In this document: positions 1 to 11,378 of the stretch, piece after piece | Layout: each line of letters starts with the position of its first letter | Position numbering within the stretch: position 1 is the stretch's first letter | Assembly (NCBI GenBank): GCA_039654915.1 | Contig: CM077596.1 | Coordinates: 72,479,751-72,543,750 of the forward strand | From: Aquilaria yunnanensis | Taxonomy: Eukaryota; Streptophyta; Magnoliopsida; Malvales; Thymelaeaceae | Direction: 5' to 3' | Length of the DNA: 64,000 nucleotides | The notes under the pieces: model-generated | The model's database searches: none | The model's input: only the letters and a program-made list of their open reading frames with translations | Told to the model about the DNA's origin: nothing | Program-made: the position numbers and the translations under genes

Positions 1-185
1 TAAAAAGACTTCTTGAGTAGATGAATTAGTGGGGAAGTTGAAGGAATATATGTTCAAACAGTCATCCCCTTACCGAAAGCAGTAGGTAAGGCCTTGTATA
101 AGGAATGAAGATAATTTACGCGATAGAGGATAGAGGCTAAAAAGACAGTGATCCCCTCTGAGGGACCATAGGAACCCTGGACCAC

Positions 186-660
186 TAGCCGAAGTCATCC
201 ATATGATTACTAAATGAGAGGCCTATTCACCGAGAAAATGACAAGAACTAGAACTTGCTCAATAAAGGTGACAAATCCAGGTAGAATTTTAACAAGGCTC
301 GATGGCTCCAAAATACTTATCCCACATATGGATTTTCTAGTATTCAAGGCTCGGATCAACACTTTTAATGTGGAAAGGGTCTATTTAGACACAGGAGCAA
401 TGCAATTGTCATCTTCATTGACTTGCTAGAGAATATCAAGATCAATAGGCCCTCTTTATCTCTTACATTAGGGCCTACCTTTAGGATATGAAGAGAGGGG
501 GTCCTAGCGTTTGGAAACATTAATCTATCCTTCATGCTGGTGGGCATAGAGAAAGAGAGAAGGGTCGCTTGTAACATTCACACTATAAAATTTTTTATCC
601 TAGACATCTTCTCGCCTTACAATGCCATACTCGGTAGGCCAGCTCAAGTATAATTTTACA
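186..660 (+). pseudogene. Retropepsin (aspartic protease) remnant of the gypsy element
   Basis: Around 186-206 the translation AEVIHMIT recalls the IHTI-type linker between gag and protease in plant gypsy elements. The catalytic motif is read as YLDTGA with DTGA at 388-399, where D-T/S-G is the retropepsin active site. The flap-distal motif YNAILGRPAQ is at about 616-648, matching the conserved YN-ILGRP block of plant gypsy proteases. The frame breaks at 427-429 (stop) and the LGRP block is reached only after further stops. The distances between blocks fit one protease domain. Family assignment is firm; activity is excluded by the stops. Confidence 0.8.
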
Positions 661-1076
661 TCTAATCTGAAGTAAGATGGCTGATGATACTTTTGTAACC
701 CCTATTATGAATGCCATTATATTTGTGGACTAGGCCTTTGCTCCGACGAAACTATGTGGCAACTCTGTGAAGCCCTAAAGATGATAAACCTGCATTAGAA
801 AATGAATGAAAGAAAAGATAGCAAACCCAAACGGATGAACCTAGCAAACACTGTCTAAATATGCTGAAAAGGTAGAAGTAGCTCCTAGAAAAATTCTAAA
901 TGTCTGTAAAAGTCTCCCACTCGAGATAAAACAATAGTAGACATCTTTACTTGGTCACCCAATGAAATGCCAAGAATAAACCCGAAAATTATCACATAGA
1001 AATTACAAGTAAACCCTATTACCTGACCAATACAGTAGAAGAAGTGCAATATGGCACCTGTGAGGTGAGACTTTGT

Positions 1077-1620
1077 CAAAGAAGAAGTTAAGAGGTTGCT
1101 AAGGGCAAGCATCATTCGGGAAGTACGACACCCCGAATGGCTTACCAATGTTATCTTGGTGAAAAGGAAAATGGCTAATGGCTCATGTACGTCGATTATA
1201 CTAATCTTGACGACGCTTGCCCAAATGACCTATATGAACTACCTTCCATAGACCAATTAGTTAATGACACCTTAGAATTTAAAAGACTATCCTTTATGGA
1301 CGCTTTTGGTGGATATCAACAAATTCATATACATTATGAAGATAAAGAAAAGATGGCCTTCACAATCGAAGAAGCGATATATTGTTTCCAGTGAATGCCA
1401 TTTAAACTAAAACACATCGGAACAACCTATCAGCGACCCATGAACTGAGTCTTCGAAGAACAACTGGGAATGAGAATGGAATTTTACATAGATGACTTGA
1501 TCGTCAAAAGCAGAGCAATAGAACAACACTTTGATGACCTTCACGAAACCTTTCAAAGAAGGATAAATATAAATCTAGAAAAAATTAAAGCTATCCTTAA
1601 AATGCTTGACTTTTGAAGTA
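1077..1620 (+). pseudogene. Reverse transcriptase remnant of the gypsy element
   Basis: The N-terminal block (IIREVRHPEW, about 1107-1140) precedes a frameshift at about 1170-1190. The reading then continues as VDYTNLDDACP and LSFMDAFGGYQQI (1188-1330), the fingers and palm of a Ty3/gypsy RT. After a stop at 1394, MPFKLKHIGTTYQR aligns with the MPFGLKNAGATYQR block. The catalytic YxDD box is kept as FYIDD at 1482-1496, followed by LIVKS. So the two catalytic aspartates survive while the frame does not. These motifs separate the element from Copia, whose box and domain order differ. Confidence 0.9.
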
Positions 1621-1829
1621 AAAAGGACGTCCAAAAGTACGCTAGAAGGGTAATAGTGCTCAGACGGTTCATGTCATGTTTTGGAGATAGTTGTAAGCCT
1701 TTCTTTCACATACTCAAGAAAGAAACAATATTCTAATGGACTAGAGAATACCACGAAGCTTTCAAACAGACTAAAAACTACCCATGACACCTTCATACAC
1801 TAAAGCAACCAAGGCCCCAATAAGCCTCC

Positions 1830-2210
1830 TATGCTATACTTAATTATAACAAAAGGCTCTATCAGCACGGTACTTATGCGGGAGTATGGGGCAAAGTAAT
1901 AACCTGTATACTATGTCAGTCGAACTTTTCATAGGGCAAAACTTGGATACCTCACACTTCAGAAAGTAGTCTTAGCCCTCATTATGACTTCTTGAAAACT
2001 GTGACCACACTTTCAGACGTAACACATTAATGTCAGTACGTAGTTACCCTTATAGGGCATATTACAAAATGTAGATATGTTTGGCAAACTTGCAAAGTGA
2101 CGTACTGAATTGGGAGAATATGACATTAGTTCAAATCTTGAAGAGCCATTAAAACACAAACCTTAGCGAATTTGATCGCTGAAATGATGGCACTAAAAAC
2201 TAGTACAGAT
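1830..2210 (+). pseudogene. RNase H remnant of the gypsy element
   Basis: After the RT region the plus strand reads VSRTFHRAKLGYLTLQKV at about 1915-1970, the conserved segment of Ty3/gypsy RNase H that ends the tether region and begins the catalytic fold (usually YVS..L..AE.RY..LEK). A second block LAEMMALKT appears near 2170-2200. Stops and shifts separate the blocks. The place between RT and integrase supports the call. Little of the catalytic core can be read in one frame. Confidence 0.6.
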
Positions 2211-2899
2211 AAGCAGTATGAAGATGTCCCACTCTGGGAAATGTTGTTAATGAGAACTCTAAACCTAAAAATCAAGGAACGGGCATCGTCCTAAAAGAAC
2301 CAATGGGTATATAAGTAATTATCATAATCAAATTTCAATTCCCTATCATAAATAATGTGGATGAGTACGAACCCTCCTAATGGGGCTACGGATGGTTGGT
2401 CGGGGGTACGATACCTACCAATATACAATGATTCATAGCTAATAGTGAACCAAGTCACCGGAATAACCGGGGTAAAAGAACTTACTCTTTGCAAATACTT
2501 GAAAATGGAAAAAGAATTTGATAAAGATGTTTAATCACATGTTGGTTTAAAAAATCCCATGGGCCCAGAATGCAAGGTTAGGTGACTTTTTGAAAGGTCA
2601 AAAAGAGGCTTTGATAAAAGAACTTATAGAACCCTTGATCCACTAGATAAGGTATATGACCCTTAAAGATGACTAGAGAAAATCGATCAGACTCTACCTA
2701 GAAACCAGGACCCTAAACGAAACAACTGAGGAGAAAAAGAGGATGAGGACTTGAGTGGGAAGATTTGTTATAATCGAGTATGAACTATACGGATGATGGT
2801 TCGCTTCACTGGTAGTGATGCCTAACACCCCAGGAAAGACAAGATGCTCTTTAAGAAATCTACCAAGGAGATTGTGGAGTGTATATCGGTGCCACATCC

Positions 2900-3850
2900 C
2901 TAGCCTATAAAACCCTGTGACAAGGCTGTTTCTGGCTTATAATCCGATGAGACGTTAGGAAGTTCATCCAGTGATGCCACTCTTGTCTGCTTAACTAATG
3001 AGTACAAAGGCTACCTTCCTCTAAAGCCTATTTGGCTGTTGATTCCATGCCTTTCACTATGTGGGGATTAGACTTGATTAGGGCAACCCCCCACAACTCC
3101 TGGAAAGATTAAATATTACATTATGGCAATCAATTACTTCACTAAGTGGGTGGAAGTGAAGCCTCTAGCATCCATCACGACTTCGCAGGTCATTAATTCT
3201 TATGAAAAAATATTATCTGTTGATTTGGGTGCCCTCGAGCCATCATCAATGATAACATAAAGCAATTTGAGAATCAGCTAGTTCATCAATTCACAGAAAG
3301 AAAAGATATCAGCATTTACTTTGCGCCTGTATCCCATTGTCATTCAAATGGAAAAATAAAAGTAATTAACATGACTATAAAAAAGTGTTTGAAGAAAATG
3401 TTAGGGGAGGCCGAAGGCAAATGGCCGGAAGAGCTGCTAGGTGTTTTATGGGACTATAGAATGACGCCTTAAAGGTATACAAGAGAGTCTTCTTTTACGA
3501 TGGTCTATAGAACTGATGCTCTTATACTAGTAGAGATTTTCTACCTTATGCTATGAACCAATGTATATCACCCAAGTAGGAATGACAAAGCATTCGAAAA
3601 GAATCTAGACTTGCTGGAAGAGCTACGGGAAGATGTAAGGTTATGCATGAAAACTTTTAAGCATCGCATCACCTAAATTCATGATGAGAATGTTAAGAAG
3701 AAGAATATATGAGTAGGAGGCATAACAATCATTAAGGTACAATTGATTGAAAGAAACCCTGGGTACAGAGCATTAAGGCTTAACTGGGACGGACCCTGCA
3801 TAGTGACAGAAAATCAGAGATAGAGTTTATGAATTATCTAGTCTGAAGGG
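2900..3850 (+). pseudogene. Integrase remnant of the gypsy element, catalytic Glu lost
   Basis: The core reads MWGLDLI (3060-3080, first catalytic Asp), then INDNIKQFENQLV (3246-3284, second Asp) and FAPVSHCHSNGKIKVIN (3321-3370). In this family the last block normally reads NG-AE-N, with the third catalytic residue Glu. Here the codon at 3359-3361 is AAA (Lys), so the D,D-35-E triad is broken as well as the frame. A downstream block KWPEELLGVLWDYRMTP (3421-3470) is typical of plant gypsy integrases. The C-terminal part continues to about 3840 with several stops. Confidence 0.85.
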
Positions 3851-3899
3851 AGAAAGCTGTAAAGAACTTATCACTCAGACGATCTATCATGTTACTTTG

Positions 3900-4480
3900 C
3901 ATAGTGATGTTATCTCATTTTAGCAAATTTGCAATGATGTACTTTATACACTCAACTTTAAATAAAAGCACTCTTTCATAATGACTTACAACTTTCACAA
4001 TGTATGTAAATCTTTCTCTAAGCAACCTACAAAGGCTTCTTAATTACCTAAAACTACAGCCACTTATAAACATAATAACTGATGCATCGTAGTAAAATGA
4101 CTTCTCTAAAAAAAAGTACACAAATATTAGAAATAAGTAAAAAAGATTACTATGAAGAATTACTTTCACACACAACAAAAACTAAACCGAAGAAGAATTA
4201 GCGCAAAATTAAGCATCATATTGAAAAAAGTTACCAAGAAAAATTAGTATCCCATTTTCATTAAAAATTTAAAATTACAAAAAGAATAGCAAGGAATACA
4301 AGGAATTTAAGAGAGAAAAGATAAGAGATGAAGCCCTCCAAAATTCATTTGGAAAAGGATCCTCATCAATGTCCATCGCCGACGCATCTTCGTCAAAATG
4401 TAGGAACCCAGCTTTTCCGTCCTTCACCACTCTTCATTATTTGAACCCGAATAAGCTTATGAAAGAGAAAAATCTAGGTC
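3900..4480. other. Gypsy element spacer between integrase and antisense ORF
   Basis: This stretch is AT-rich with frequent stops in all frames and no recognisable protein. By position it is the untranslated spacer between the pol end and the end of the antisense ORF. No LTR, tRNA or regulatory signal was found. Confidence 0.4.
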
Positions 4481-4489
4481 CGGATTAGC

Positions 4490-6959
4490 TTGCCCTACAT
4501 AAAAATGGCAGCAAAGAAAACCCTTTTTAAATTCAAGGAAATGACTCTTTTCATGCCCTTTTTTCGCCTTTCAGAGGTGCGAGCTGAGCTTCCTCATACG
4601 AGCATTAGCCTTCGTTTAGAGACATTGGTACACTTGATGACCCTCACACCCTATGAAACTAACTTGCTTAATTCACTCCATGAAATGCATCATAAAAGTG
4701 GCAAAACTAAAGTTGGTTTCACCTTAGAAGGTCTTCAGGCCCAATGGCACATACTTGTCCATCAAGATAGTCTTCTCTACATTTTTTATCTTGCTTTCTG
4801 CCACTTTCAACAGGGTTGCCTGGCAATCGGCCTTCTTAGAGGCTTTCCCATCCCTCTCTTTGGATAACTTAAGACCATCTGCCAACTTCTACACCTCATT
4901 CTCAAACCCCTTGATGTGCCCCTCCTTCTACTCATTTGCCTCATTCATCAACTTGAGATCTTTCCCTAAGGTACTCTGAATAGTGCATTCACTCTCCAAC
5001 TCATTTCTTAAGGAGTCTTAGCACCTCAAAGGTCCTCAACCAGTGAATTGAAAACCACATGGCCTTCTCATAGGCTACATATCATTCCTCAATACCTTAG
5101 GTAACAATAGCCTTCTGTTAAACCAAGCACATTAAAACTAAGCAAACACCAAAACAAAGAAATTACAAAGGAATGTACTAGGAGTTTATTGTAGCCCATA
5201 CTCATCAAATGGTGGCTATATGCCCAGAAAGTGCCGATCCTTATGAGTCTTTAACCCATCAAGGATACGGTGGGTAATGCCTATTCAAATCCTCAAAGAT
5301 TGATTCGTCGATACCCACCACCCATGAAGGGTAGAAGACCTGGTCAAATACAATTTCCTTCAGTGCCAAATTGTGAATCTGCTCCTAACTACATTTAGGG
5401 ACCAAGTTGTGAGGCTGAAAATGCTCATCAACTGACAGCTCAAGAAGACACTGCTAAGTGGATGCCACATTCTCAAGGATGACCCCCATCAAAATCTTGT
5501 GGGGAAGAGGAGGAAAAGAATGACCGACCGCCTTCTTCTTTTATGACGACCCCTAGTTGACTTCTGAGAAACTACCAATGCCTTGGGATCCATAACAGAG
5601 GTAAGAATGAGGGTCTTTGAATGCTTCTCTAAATATGCTGGATGAAAAGACCCACAATCAACATAAAACAACGTCAAGTCAATGGAACCAATGTTGCTGA
5701 AGGAAAAATTATTTATGAAATCCCTACTATCACCACTATCTCGAGAGGCGTCGACCCCCATTGGGGCCACAGGGTGCATGACCTCTTTTGGGCCAATTGA
5801 GCCTCTAGAGGGAACTTATACAAATCCAACACCTGAGGGATCGACTTGGAGGGCGAATCCCTTGAGGACTTATTTGCCACTCCCATAATGTGGACTGGTT
5901 CGGCCAATAGGATGGGAATCTTTCAACCGTCAACCAAAGTATTGACGATGTTCTTGCGTCTCTTCATGTACTCCTTGGCACGACTACTCATCCTTATGAG
6001 AATAAACAAAAGGTCAAGACCAGTTGAAGGCACAAAAATAAAAGGAAAAAAATTTCTGCACAGAGTATAACTCTTGGAATCAGGGGACCAAAAGCGTTCC
6101 CAAAAGCCCCCACCGGACTCATCTCTTGACATTTCTTCCAGTTGGAGGGATTCTTCACATTAGGATAACTCTTATGAACCCTACTGATCCTCGCCCATAT
6201 AGGAGCCGTTTCATCAAGATTTGTGTCGTTGATAAGGAACAACTCCAAAAACTTATTATTCCTTACCACTGACTCTAGCCAAGTGAAGCCAATGTAAGAA
6301 CGGTGGCCCTCAAAACCCTTGTATATGGGTAGTCGTTGAACCAACGCCTGCCAAGCGGTATTGGAAAATTCATAAGCAAATCCCCACACTGGCTCTCCCA
6401 AGGTAAAAAAGAAGAGATTCTTCTACCCCATGTACGAGTCCATACAGGAAATGAAGGTAAAAGACTTATTCTCTCTTCTATTGAGGGGGGTAATGTGGAA
6501 GAAGACAAATTCCTTCTTCAAGTCCAACATGTAGAAGTGTAGGAAGGCCTCCAACAAAGGGCTCACCATTTCCATCTTGCGGCAAACTATAAACTCATTA
6601 ATATGCACAAAAGTGTTCAGGGTCAGTTGTAACAGTGGCACCTAGTAGTGCTCACAAAATTACTCCACCAATGGGTGGGAAGGAAAGCAGAGCCTCACCT
6701 GAAGCTTCTCTTTATAAACTGTAAGAACATTGGCTCTATTGTCACATTTGTTGAGGCTCCCATCCTTTAGTGCTTGATCACAGGAAATGGTGGCCATGGC
6801 GCCGTTAGGCCAGTAATACCGCTCCAAATTCATTGCTAGAGTTCCATCATTGTGCTCCATCACAAAACCCTTTAAAACCCTCATGTTGGGAGAAAATGAC
6901 ATCTTCAATAAATTAGTTTTACCGGTGACAGCCCTAGATGATGATCTTAAAGGCGCCAT
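4490..6959 (-). pseudogene. Antisense extra ORF of the Tat-like element (Transposase_28-like), broken
   Basis: Read on minus from the ATG at 6957-6959, the protein begins MAPLRSSSRA and continues through LQVRLCFPSHPLVE (ending at a stop near 6660). In a shifted frame it continues through LLEAFLHFYMLDLKKE (about 6520) and SNTAWQALVQRLPIYKGFEG (about 6300). This order resembles the plant family Pfam calls Transposase_28, 'putative gypsy type transposon', found as an extra ORF in Tat elements. Further on (4980-4750, minus) the translation is rich in K, E and L with heptad spacing, as in the coiled-coil tail of that family. At least three frame breaks make it a pseudogene. Its function is unknown even in intact elements. 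Plus-strand reading frames here are shadows. Confidence 0.65.
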
Positions 6960-7898
6960 TTGGAAAAACTAGTTACGCAATATGTCAAGGTTGTGACTAG
7001 CATATGATGAACATAAAAGGAATAGCTTAGATTGGTAAACAAATCCAAAACAGTAGAAAAACCCAACCAAAAGTATAAAAAAATTACTATTATGAGCTAT
7101 AAAGAAAGGGCTGATTACCTAAATATAGGAAGCTTGACGGAAAAAAACTTTAAAAATTTGAAAGAAGATTTGGCAACAAGCACAACTAATAACAATGAGT
7201 AAGAACAAGCACTAACAAAGCAAGAGGCACTCAAACGATTAAAAAAATAGTGAAAAAAACCCTACCATATATATAGGGAAAACCTGTAGCCTTTGGGTTA
7301 CCTTCTATAAATTGTCATTGTAACCATTATGGACTTTTCACCACATGAGAAGAAGTTACATTGCCACGAATAGCTATAAGAAAGGGTCACGCTCAGTTAC
7401 ATCTGTTAGGCGCAGCCCCAGATGATGATCTTAAAGGCGCCATTTGGAAAAACTGGTTACGCAATATGTCAAGGCTGTCACTAGCATATGATGAGCGTCA
7501 AAGGAATAGCTTAGATTGGTAAACAAATCCAAAACAGTAGAAAACCCAACCAAAAGTATAAAAAAATTACTATTATGAGCTATAAAGAAAGGGCTGATTA
7601 CCTAGATATAGGAAGCTTTATGGGAAAAAACTTTAAAATTTTGAAAGAAGATTTGGCAACAAGCACAACTAACAACAATGAGCAAGAACAAGCACTAACA
7701 AAGCAAGAGGCACTCAAACGGTTAAAAAAATAGTGAAAAAAACCATACCGTATATATAGGGAAAACCCGTAGCCTTTGGGTTACCTTCTATAAATTGTGA
7801 TTGTAATCATTATGGACTTTTCACCACATGAGAAGAAGTTACATTGCCACGAATAACTGTAAGAAAGGGTCACGCTCAGTTACATCCGTTAGGCGCAT
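6930..7898 (-). repeat. 484-bp tandem duplication of the antisense ORF 5' region
   Basis: Bases 6930-7413 and 7414-7898 are a head-to-tail duplication with an offset of 483-484 bp and only scattered mismatches. Each copy holds the ATG and first codons of the antisense ORF (MAPLRSSS at 6959 in the first, the same codons near 7443 in the second), about 300 bp of upstream sequence, and a TATATATA box (about 7266-7274 and 7750-7758) facing the ORF. Only the first copy continues into the ORF body. Seen directly: the repeat and the TATA boxes. Inferred: that the unit is a promoter plus leader. Confidence 0.85.
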
Positions 7899-8150
7899 TA
7901 ATTAGATGTTACCTTATCTTATTCCTTGACCATTGAGTGTGGCATGTGTAGTGATAGCACAGGAGGACAAAAAGCTAGAGATACAAATGACAACGTCTTT
8001 GCATCTTCATCAAGAATTGGCCAAAGAAATGTCGCAGCCTTCTTAGCAAAACGATGATAAATGAAGCATAGCTTAACACAAGAAGGGAGGGATCGTACCC
8101 TTTTTAGACAAATATAGGCCACCATTCAAAACAACAATGTCTAAAGAAAA

Positions 8151-8740
8151 TGTAGAACCCTGGCCCACATTTTCGTATAGGAGGACTTATTGGTAAAAAA
8201 TAAGGTCAATATAAGGCCCAAAACAGATAAATCCCTATCCAATAGGTCCATAGTAGAAAGCCTAATGAACTAGTGAGGGAATTCCCATCTTAGAGGAAAA
8301 TAAGATCCCGAAATTACGGGATTAGCCAAAAGATTCCTATTTAAAAACTATTTACTCGGATATCCCTTAACTATATAAATGCTTCTAGTTACCAATTCCA
8401 ATGTATAATATTTTGACTTTTCACCCTTTAGTGCCTCTTTGTTCACTGGGAATCTAACTTGATCGTCAAAGAGTTTTCCATGGAAAAACATCATAAGGCT
8501 TTGATGTTGTCTTTATGTGCAGGGCCCCATTACAGAATTTACCATACCTCTGGACTAGGCCCATACAATACCTTCAACTATCGACAGACATATACTCTTG
8601 CTCTATTCGTGAATTGCATACTATAACCCTTATGACAGTGATTACATGTCTCAAGTTTTTCATTCATGTGATTCATGATTTTTCGGCTCAACTTCTATTA
8701 AGAAAGTTAAAAGGAATGTAGGCTGTGCGTCCTAGTTCAA
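8151..8740 (+). repeat. Probable 3' LTR of the Tat-like element (right end uncertain)
   Basis: The TGTAGAACCC start at 8151 follows a purine run (AAAGAAAA, 8143-8150) that could be the polypurine tract. At 8430-8515 the text 'tcactgggaatctaacttga' and 'tcgtcaaagagttttcc' recalls the R/U5 region of plant Tat-type LTRs, which carry a 'TGACTTGAGCGTCGGAG'-like block. The right boundary is not clear. The 5' LTR is outside the window, so neither LTR identity nor target duplication can be tested here. Confidence 0.5.
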
Positions 8741-9523
8741 ATAAAACTTTTCACATCAACCAGGATGGGAATGCAAAATAAAACTATATTGTATTTATAC
8801 ATGCAACGTGTTAACAAATTTTGGAGCAAAAAAATGTTAAAATCTGGTCAAATTTGAATTTGTTAAATTGTCTATATTCCTATGGATTAGAAAGAAACAA
8901 AAAAAAAAAAGCTCTATTTTGCATATTAACCAAAACACATTTTTATTCAAGTGCGGAAGTAAAATATTTAACAGCTCCTTAGACTCTTGTTCCCCAAGCC
9001 AAAAAAGAAAGAAAGATAGAAAGAAAAGCGACAAAAGGATTGGTCTTGCATGATGAGATGAGCCGAACTTGAAATGTAACTGGAAAGGTCAAAGACAAGG
9101 GGCAGGGGGGCGGGGGAATCAAGGACCAACTCGATCGCAGCAGATGAGAGTTAATTTCAGCACGTGAGTCAAATGACTCACGGCGGCCGGTGGACCCCAT
9201 TCCAGCGTCAATTGAGTGACATCAGCAAAGCTATCATACTCTCTAGACTCTAGAGTATGGCCGTTGGTTTGTCATTACGTGGCGGCGCTTGTGTTACTAC
9301 CATCCAGTGTCGCTTGCATTGAAGGGGATATAGCGAAGCCGGTCACCGTAACGTTAGAAAAACTAGTTGTTTAACACGGAGATTGAAACACTTTTTAATG
9401 TCGGATTTTTTAGTATTTATTGTCTTTTTCTAAATAATCCTGTTCACCTAGACAAATACGATAAGAACACAGACATATTTGTATCACAATTGCCAAAGTG
9501 CTACTGTGAAAGAACACAGATAA
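8741..9523. other. Intergenic, no gene; short GC-rich island
   Basis: No coding sequence is supported. A poly-A run lies at 8898-8910. Between about 9090 and 9330 the base composition turns GC-rich. That stretch holds CACGTG (G-box) near 9161, a TGACTCA motif close by, and an 8-bp hairpin (CATACTCT / AGAGTATG, near 9234-9260). It looks like a stranded promoter piece, but no gene starts nearby. Confidence 0.35.
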
Positions 9524-9654
9524 TATAGTTTATGAGTAAACTCCACCGTAATTTCCTTAACATATTTTTAACTTAGTTCCTTAACATATATTTTTTTCTT
9601 TTCTAAATTATGTAATTTCATTTAATTCTGGTGAGTTCTCATATCTCATATAAT

Positions 9655-10329
9655 CAGTGGCGGACCCAGGATTTTAGGCTCGAGGGGGCTAGGGGCAAAG
9701 CAAAGATGAGACGAGCGACGATTAAAACATAAGAAAAAAAATTATTTAAATAATTATTTATAAAAATTAAATTTTATAAAAAGTTATTTAAATGATTATT
9801 AGGTGTATATGATATTAAAATAATATCTATTCTAAATAAAAATTAGTAAAATAATTACTTTATTTTTATTAATCGTCACTGAAATAGCCTAAAGGGGAGA
9901 GAGAGACATAGAGATGTTGAAAGAGGATGGTTTGGGATAAGTATGCAATAAAAGTAAAGATTTAGCATTGTTTACGCTATTTGCCCTTTTATATTCTTCA
10001 GCCAGTTTGGGGGGATAAAACAGATAAATGGTCCTTAATTTCTTCCAAAAATGGCCAACCTAGTACCTTATATTTAAAAACTCACAAAAGTCTAGGGTGG
10101 CAGTTCTTGGGATGGATATGCAATGTTTCAGAGGTTAGGTGAAAATTTGTGATGAAAAGTAAAGATCTAGAACTGTTTTCGCTATTTACCCTTTTATATT
10201 CTTCAGCCAGTTTGGGGGGACAAAACACTTAACAGGTCCTTATTTTATCAAAAAATGACCAATTTAGTACCTCATATTTAAAAACTTACAAAATTTCCGG
10301 GGAGGGGGGGGAGGGGGGTTCCGCCCGTG
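9655..10329. mobile_element. Non-autonomous hAT element, 675 bp, with 8-bp target duplication
   Basis: The element starts CAGTGGCGGACCC and its right end reads CACGGGCGGAACC on the other strand: short inverted repeats matching at 10 of 13 positions. It is flanked on both sides by CATATAAT (9647-9654 and 10330-10337), an exact 8-bp duplication, the length made by hAT transposases. No transposase frame exists inside. It sits in the left arm of the Mutator-like element at 9533-11745, so it is the younger of the two. Confidence 0.88.
9950..10293. repeat. Internal direct repeat within the hAT element
   Basis: Bases 9950-10090 and 10155-10293 are diverged direct copies with an offset of 205 bp. 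Both contain the block 'cttttatattcttcagccag' followed by a run of G. The duplication is inside the hAT element and makes up about half of it. Confidence 0.8.
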
Positions 10330-11255
10330 CATATAATGCGTTTTACTGGAGTCGTTTTCATCATTTGAGCCGTTATTTTTTTACGGAATCTTGATAGGAA
10401 ATTATAACTATGGTCCTCAAAATTTTTTATCCTACTCTTAACACCCTAAAGCTTATAAATCTAACACTTCAACTATCATCTTTATATCACTCAAACACAA
10501 TTTTCTTGCTCCCTCTATCCACTCAAACCACACTCCCTGTGATTAATTTAAATGCCTTATTCCAAAACCCAAATAAATGCATTTCGGATCATCTCTAGTG
10601 CTCAATCGTCCCTTTTCAACTTCTCGAAATCTTGTGGCATTTGGAAAAACTCTCACTTTTTTGGTTCCTTGTATGATCAGAGAGAACTAAACATGAGGGT
10701 AGAGAGACAGCTCCAAGTGCTCTATCTGGTTTCCGAGCATGTTTTTGCTTCTAGTTGATCTTCGATTTCTGTTGTTTTAACCTTTTTTTTAAAGTTCCTT
10801 TTCTAATTATCTTAATATTAATCCCATGTTTAGATTTGCAATGAATTGGATACTCAGCACTGAGAGCAAATGTCCAGAAGCCCAGATTGAGAAAGAAGAA
10901 TGCCAGCGGGTAAACATGCCCAGATCCGATTCATTTCTATTATGGGCATTGTTCTTTCACTCAGATTTGCGCTTCTTGCCCTTCTCGCCAATGAATACTA
11001 GTTTCCCTTAATCAATCTTCAATGTCCCTTTGATTCGTAGTTTCTTCTTTTTGTTTTTGTTTTTTTTTTTAATTGATCTCGGATTCGATATTGGTGGTGG
11101 AGTGGCTATGGGTAAGCCAACGGTCTGCGCAGCTGTGGTCTATGCGGCTGCCGTTTATATAGTAAATCTGTTTCATAATCTTTTTTTTGTCTTCCTGGAT
11201 CAGCACGATCGTGCAGGAGAGTGAAATCGAGGAATGTCACTAGCAAGAGAAGAAT

Positions 11256-11378
11256 CTAGCCCTGATCATCACAGATCGTGTTCACAGACAACGCCGGAGA
11301 AGCTGAGTAGCTGATGTTGTCGTGAAGGGCTGTGTCGGAGAAGTTGAAGTCGTGGTGTTCCCCAAAAGCCATAGCCAT
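11256..11378 (-). other. Small exon-like ORF inside the Mutator-like element (unrecognised)
   Basis: A 40-codon frame runs from ATG at 11376-11378 to a stop at 11256-11258. It begins MAMAFGEHHDFNFSDTALHD and has balanced codon use unlike the AT-rich surroundings. Mutator-like elements often pick up host gene pieces, so this may be the first exon of a captured gene, but no family was recognised. It may equally be chance. Confidence 0.25.

Larger units (their letters stand above)
1..8150 (+). mobile_element. Decayed Ty3/gypsy retrotransposon, Tat-like, internal region
   Basis: The plus strand reads, in order, as a gag end, an aspartic protease, reverse transcriptase, RNase H and integrase, each broken by stops and frameshifts. 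The minus strand then carries an extra ORF between integrase and an LTR-like end. Gag-protease-RT-RNase H-integrase is the Ty3/gypsy order. An antisense extra ORF between pol and the 3' LTR is known from plant Tat-lineage elements (Ogre, Grande, Retand type), so Tat is the inferred lineage. The first bases already read as gag, so the 5' LTR and most of gag lie left of the window. No domain is intact, so the copy is dead and could only be moved in trans. Confidence 0.85.

Noticed and set aside
4490..4979. Plus-strand frames of 125 and 74 codons
   Set aside because: They are opposite the lysine- and glutamate-rich coiled-coil part of the antisense ORF and show no motif of their own.
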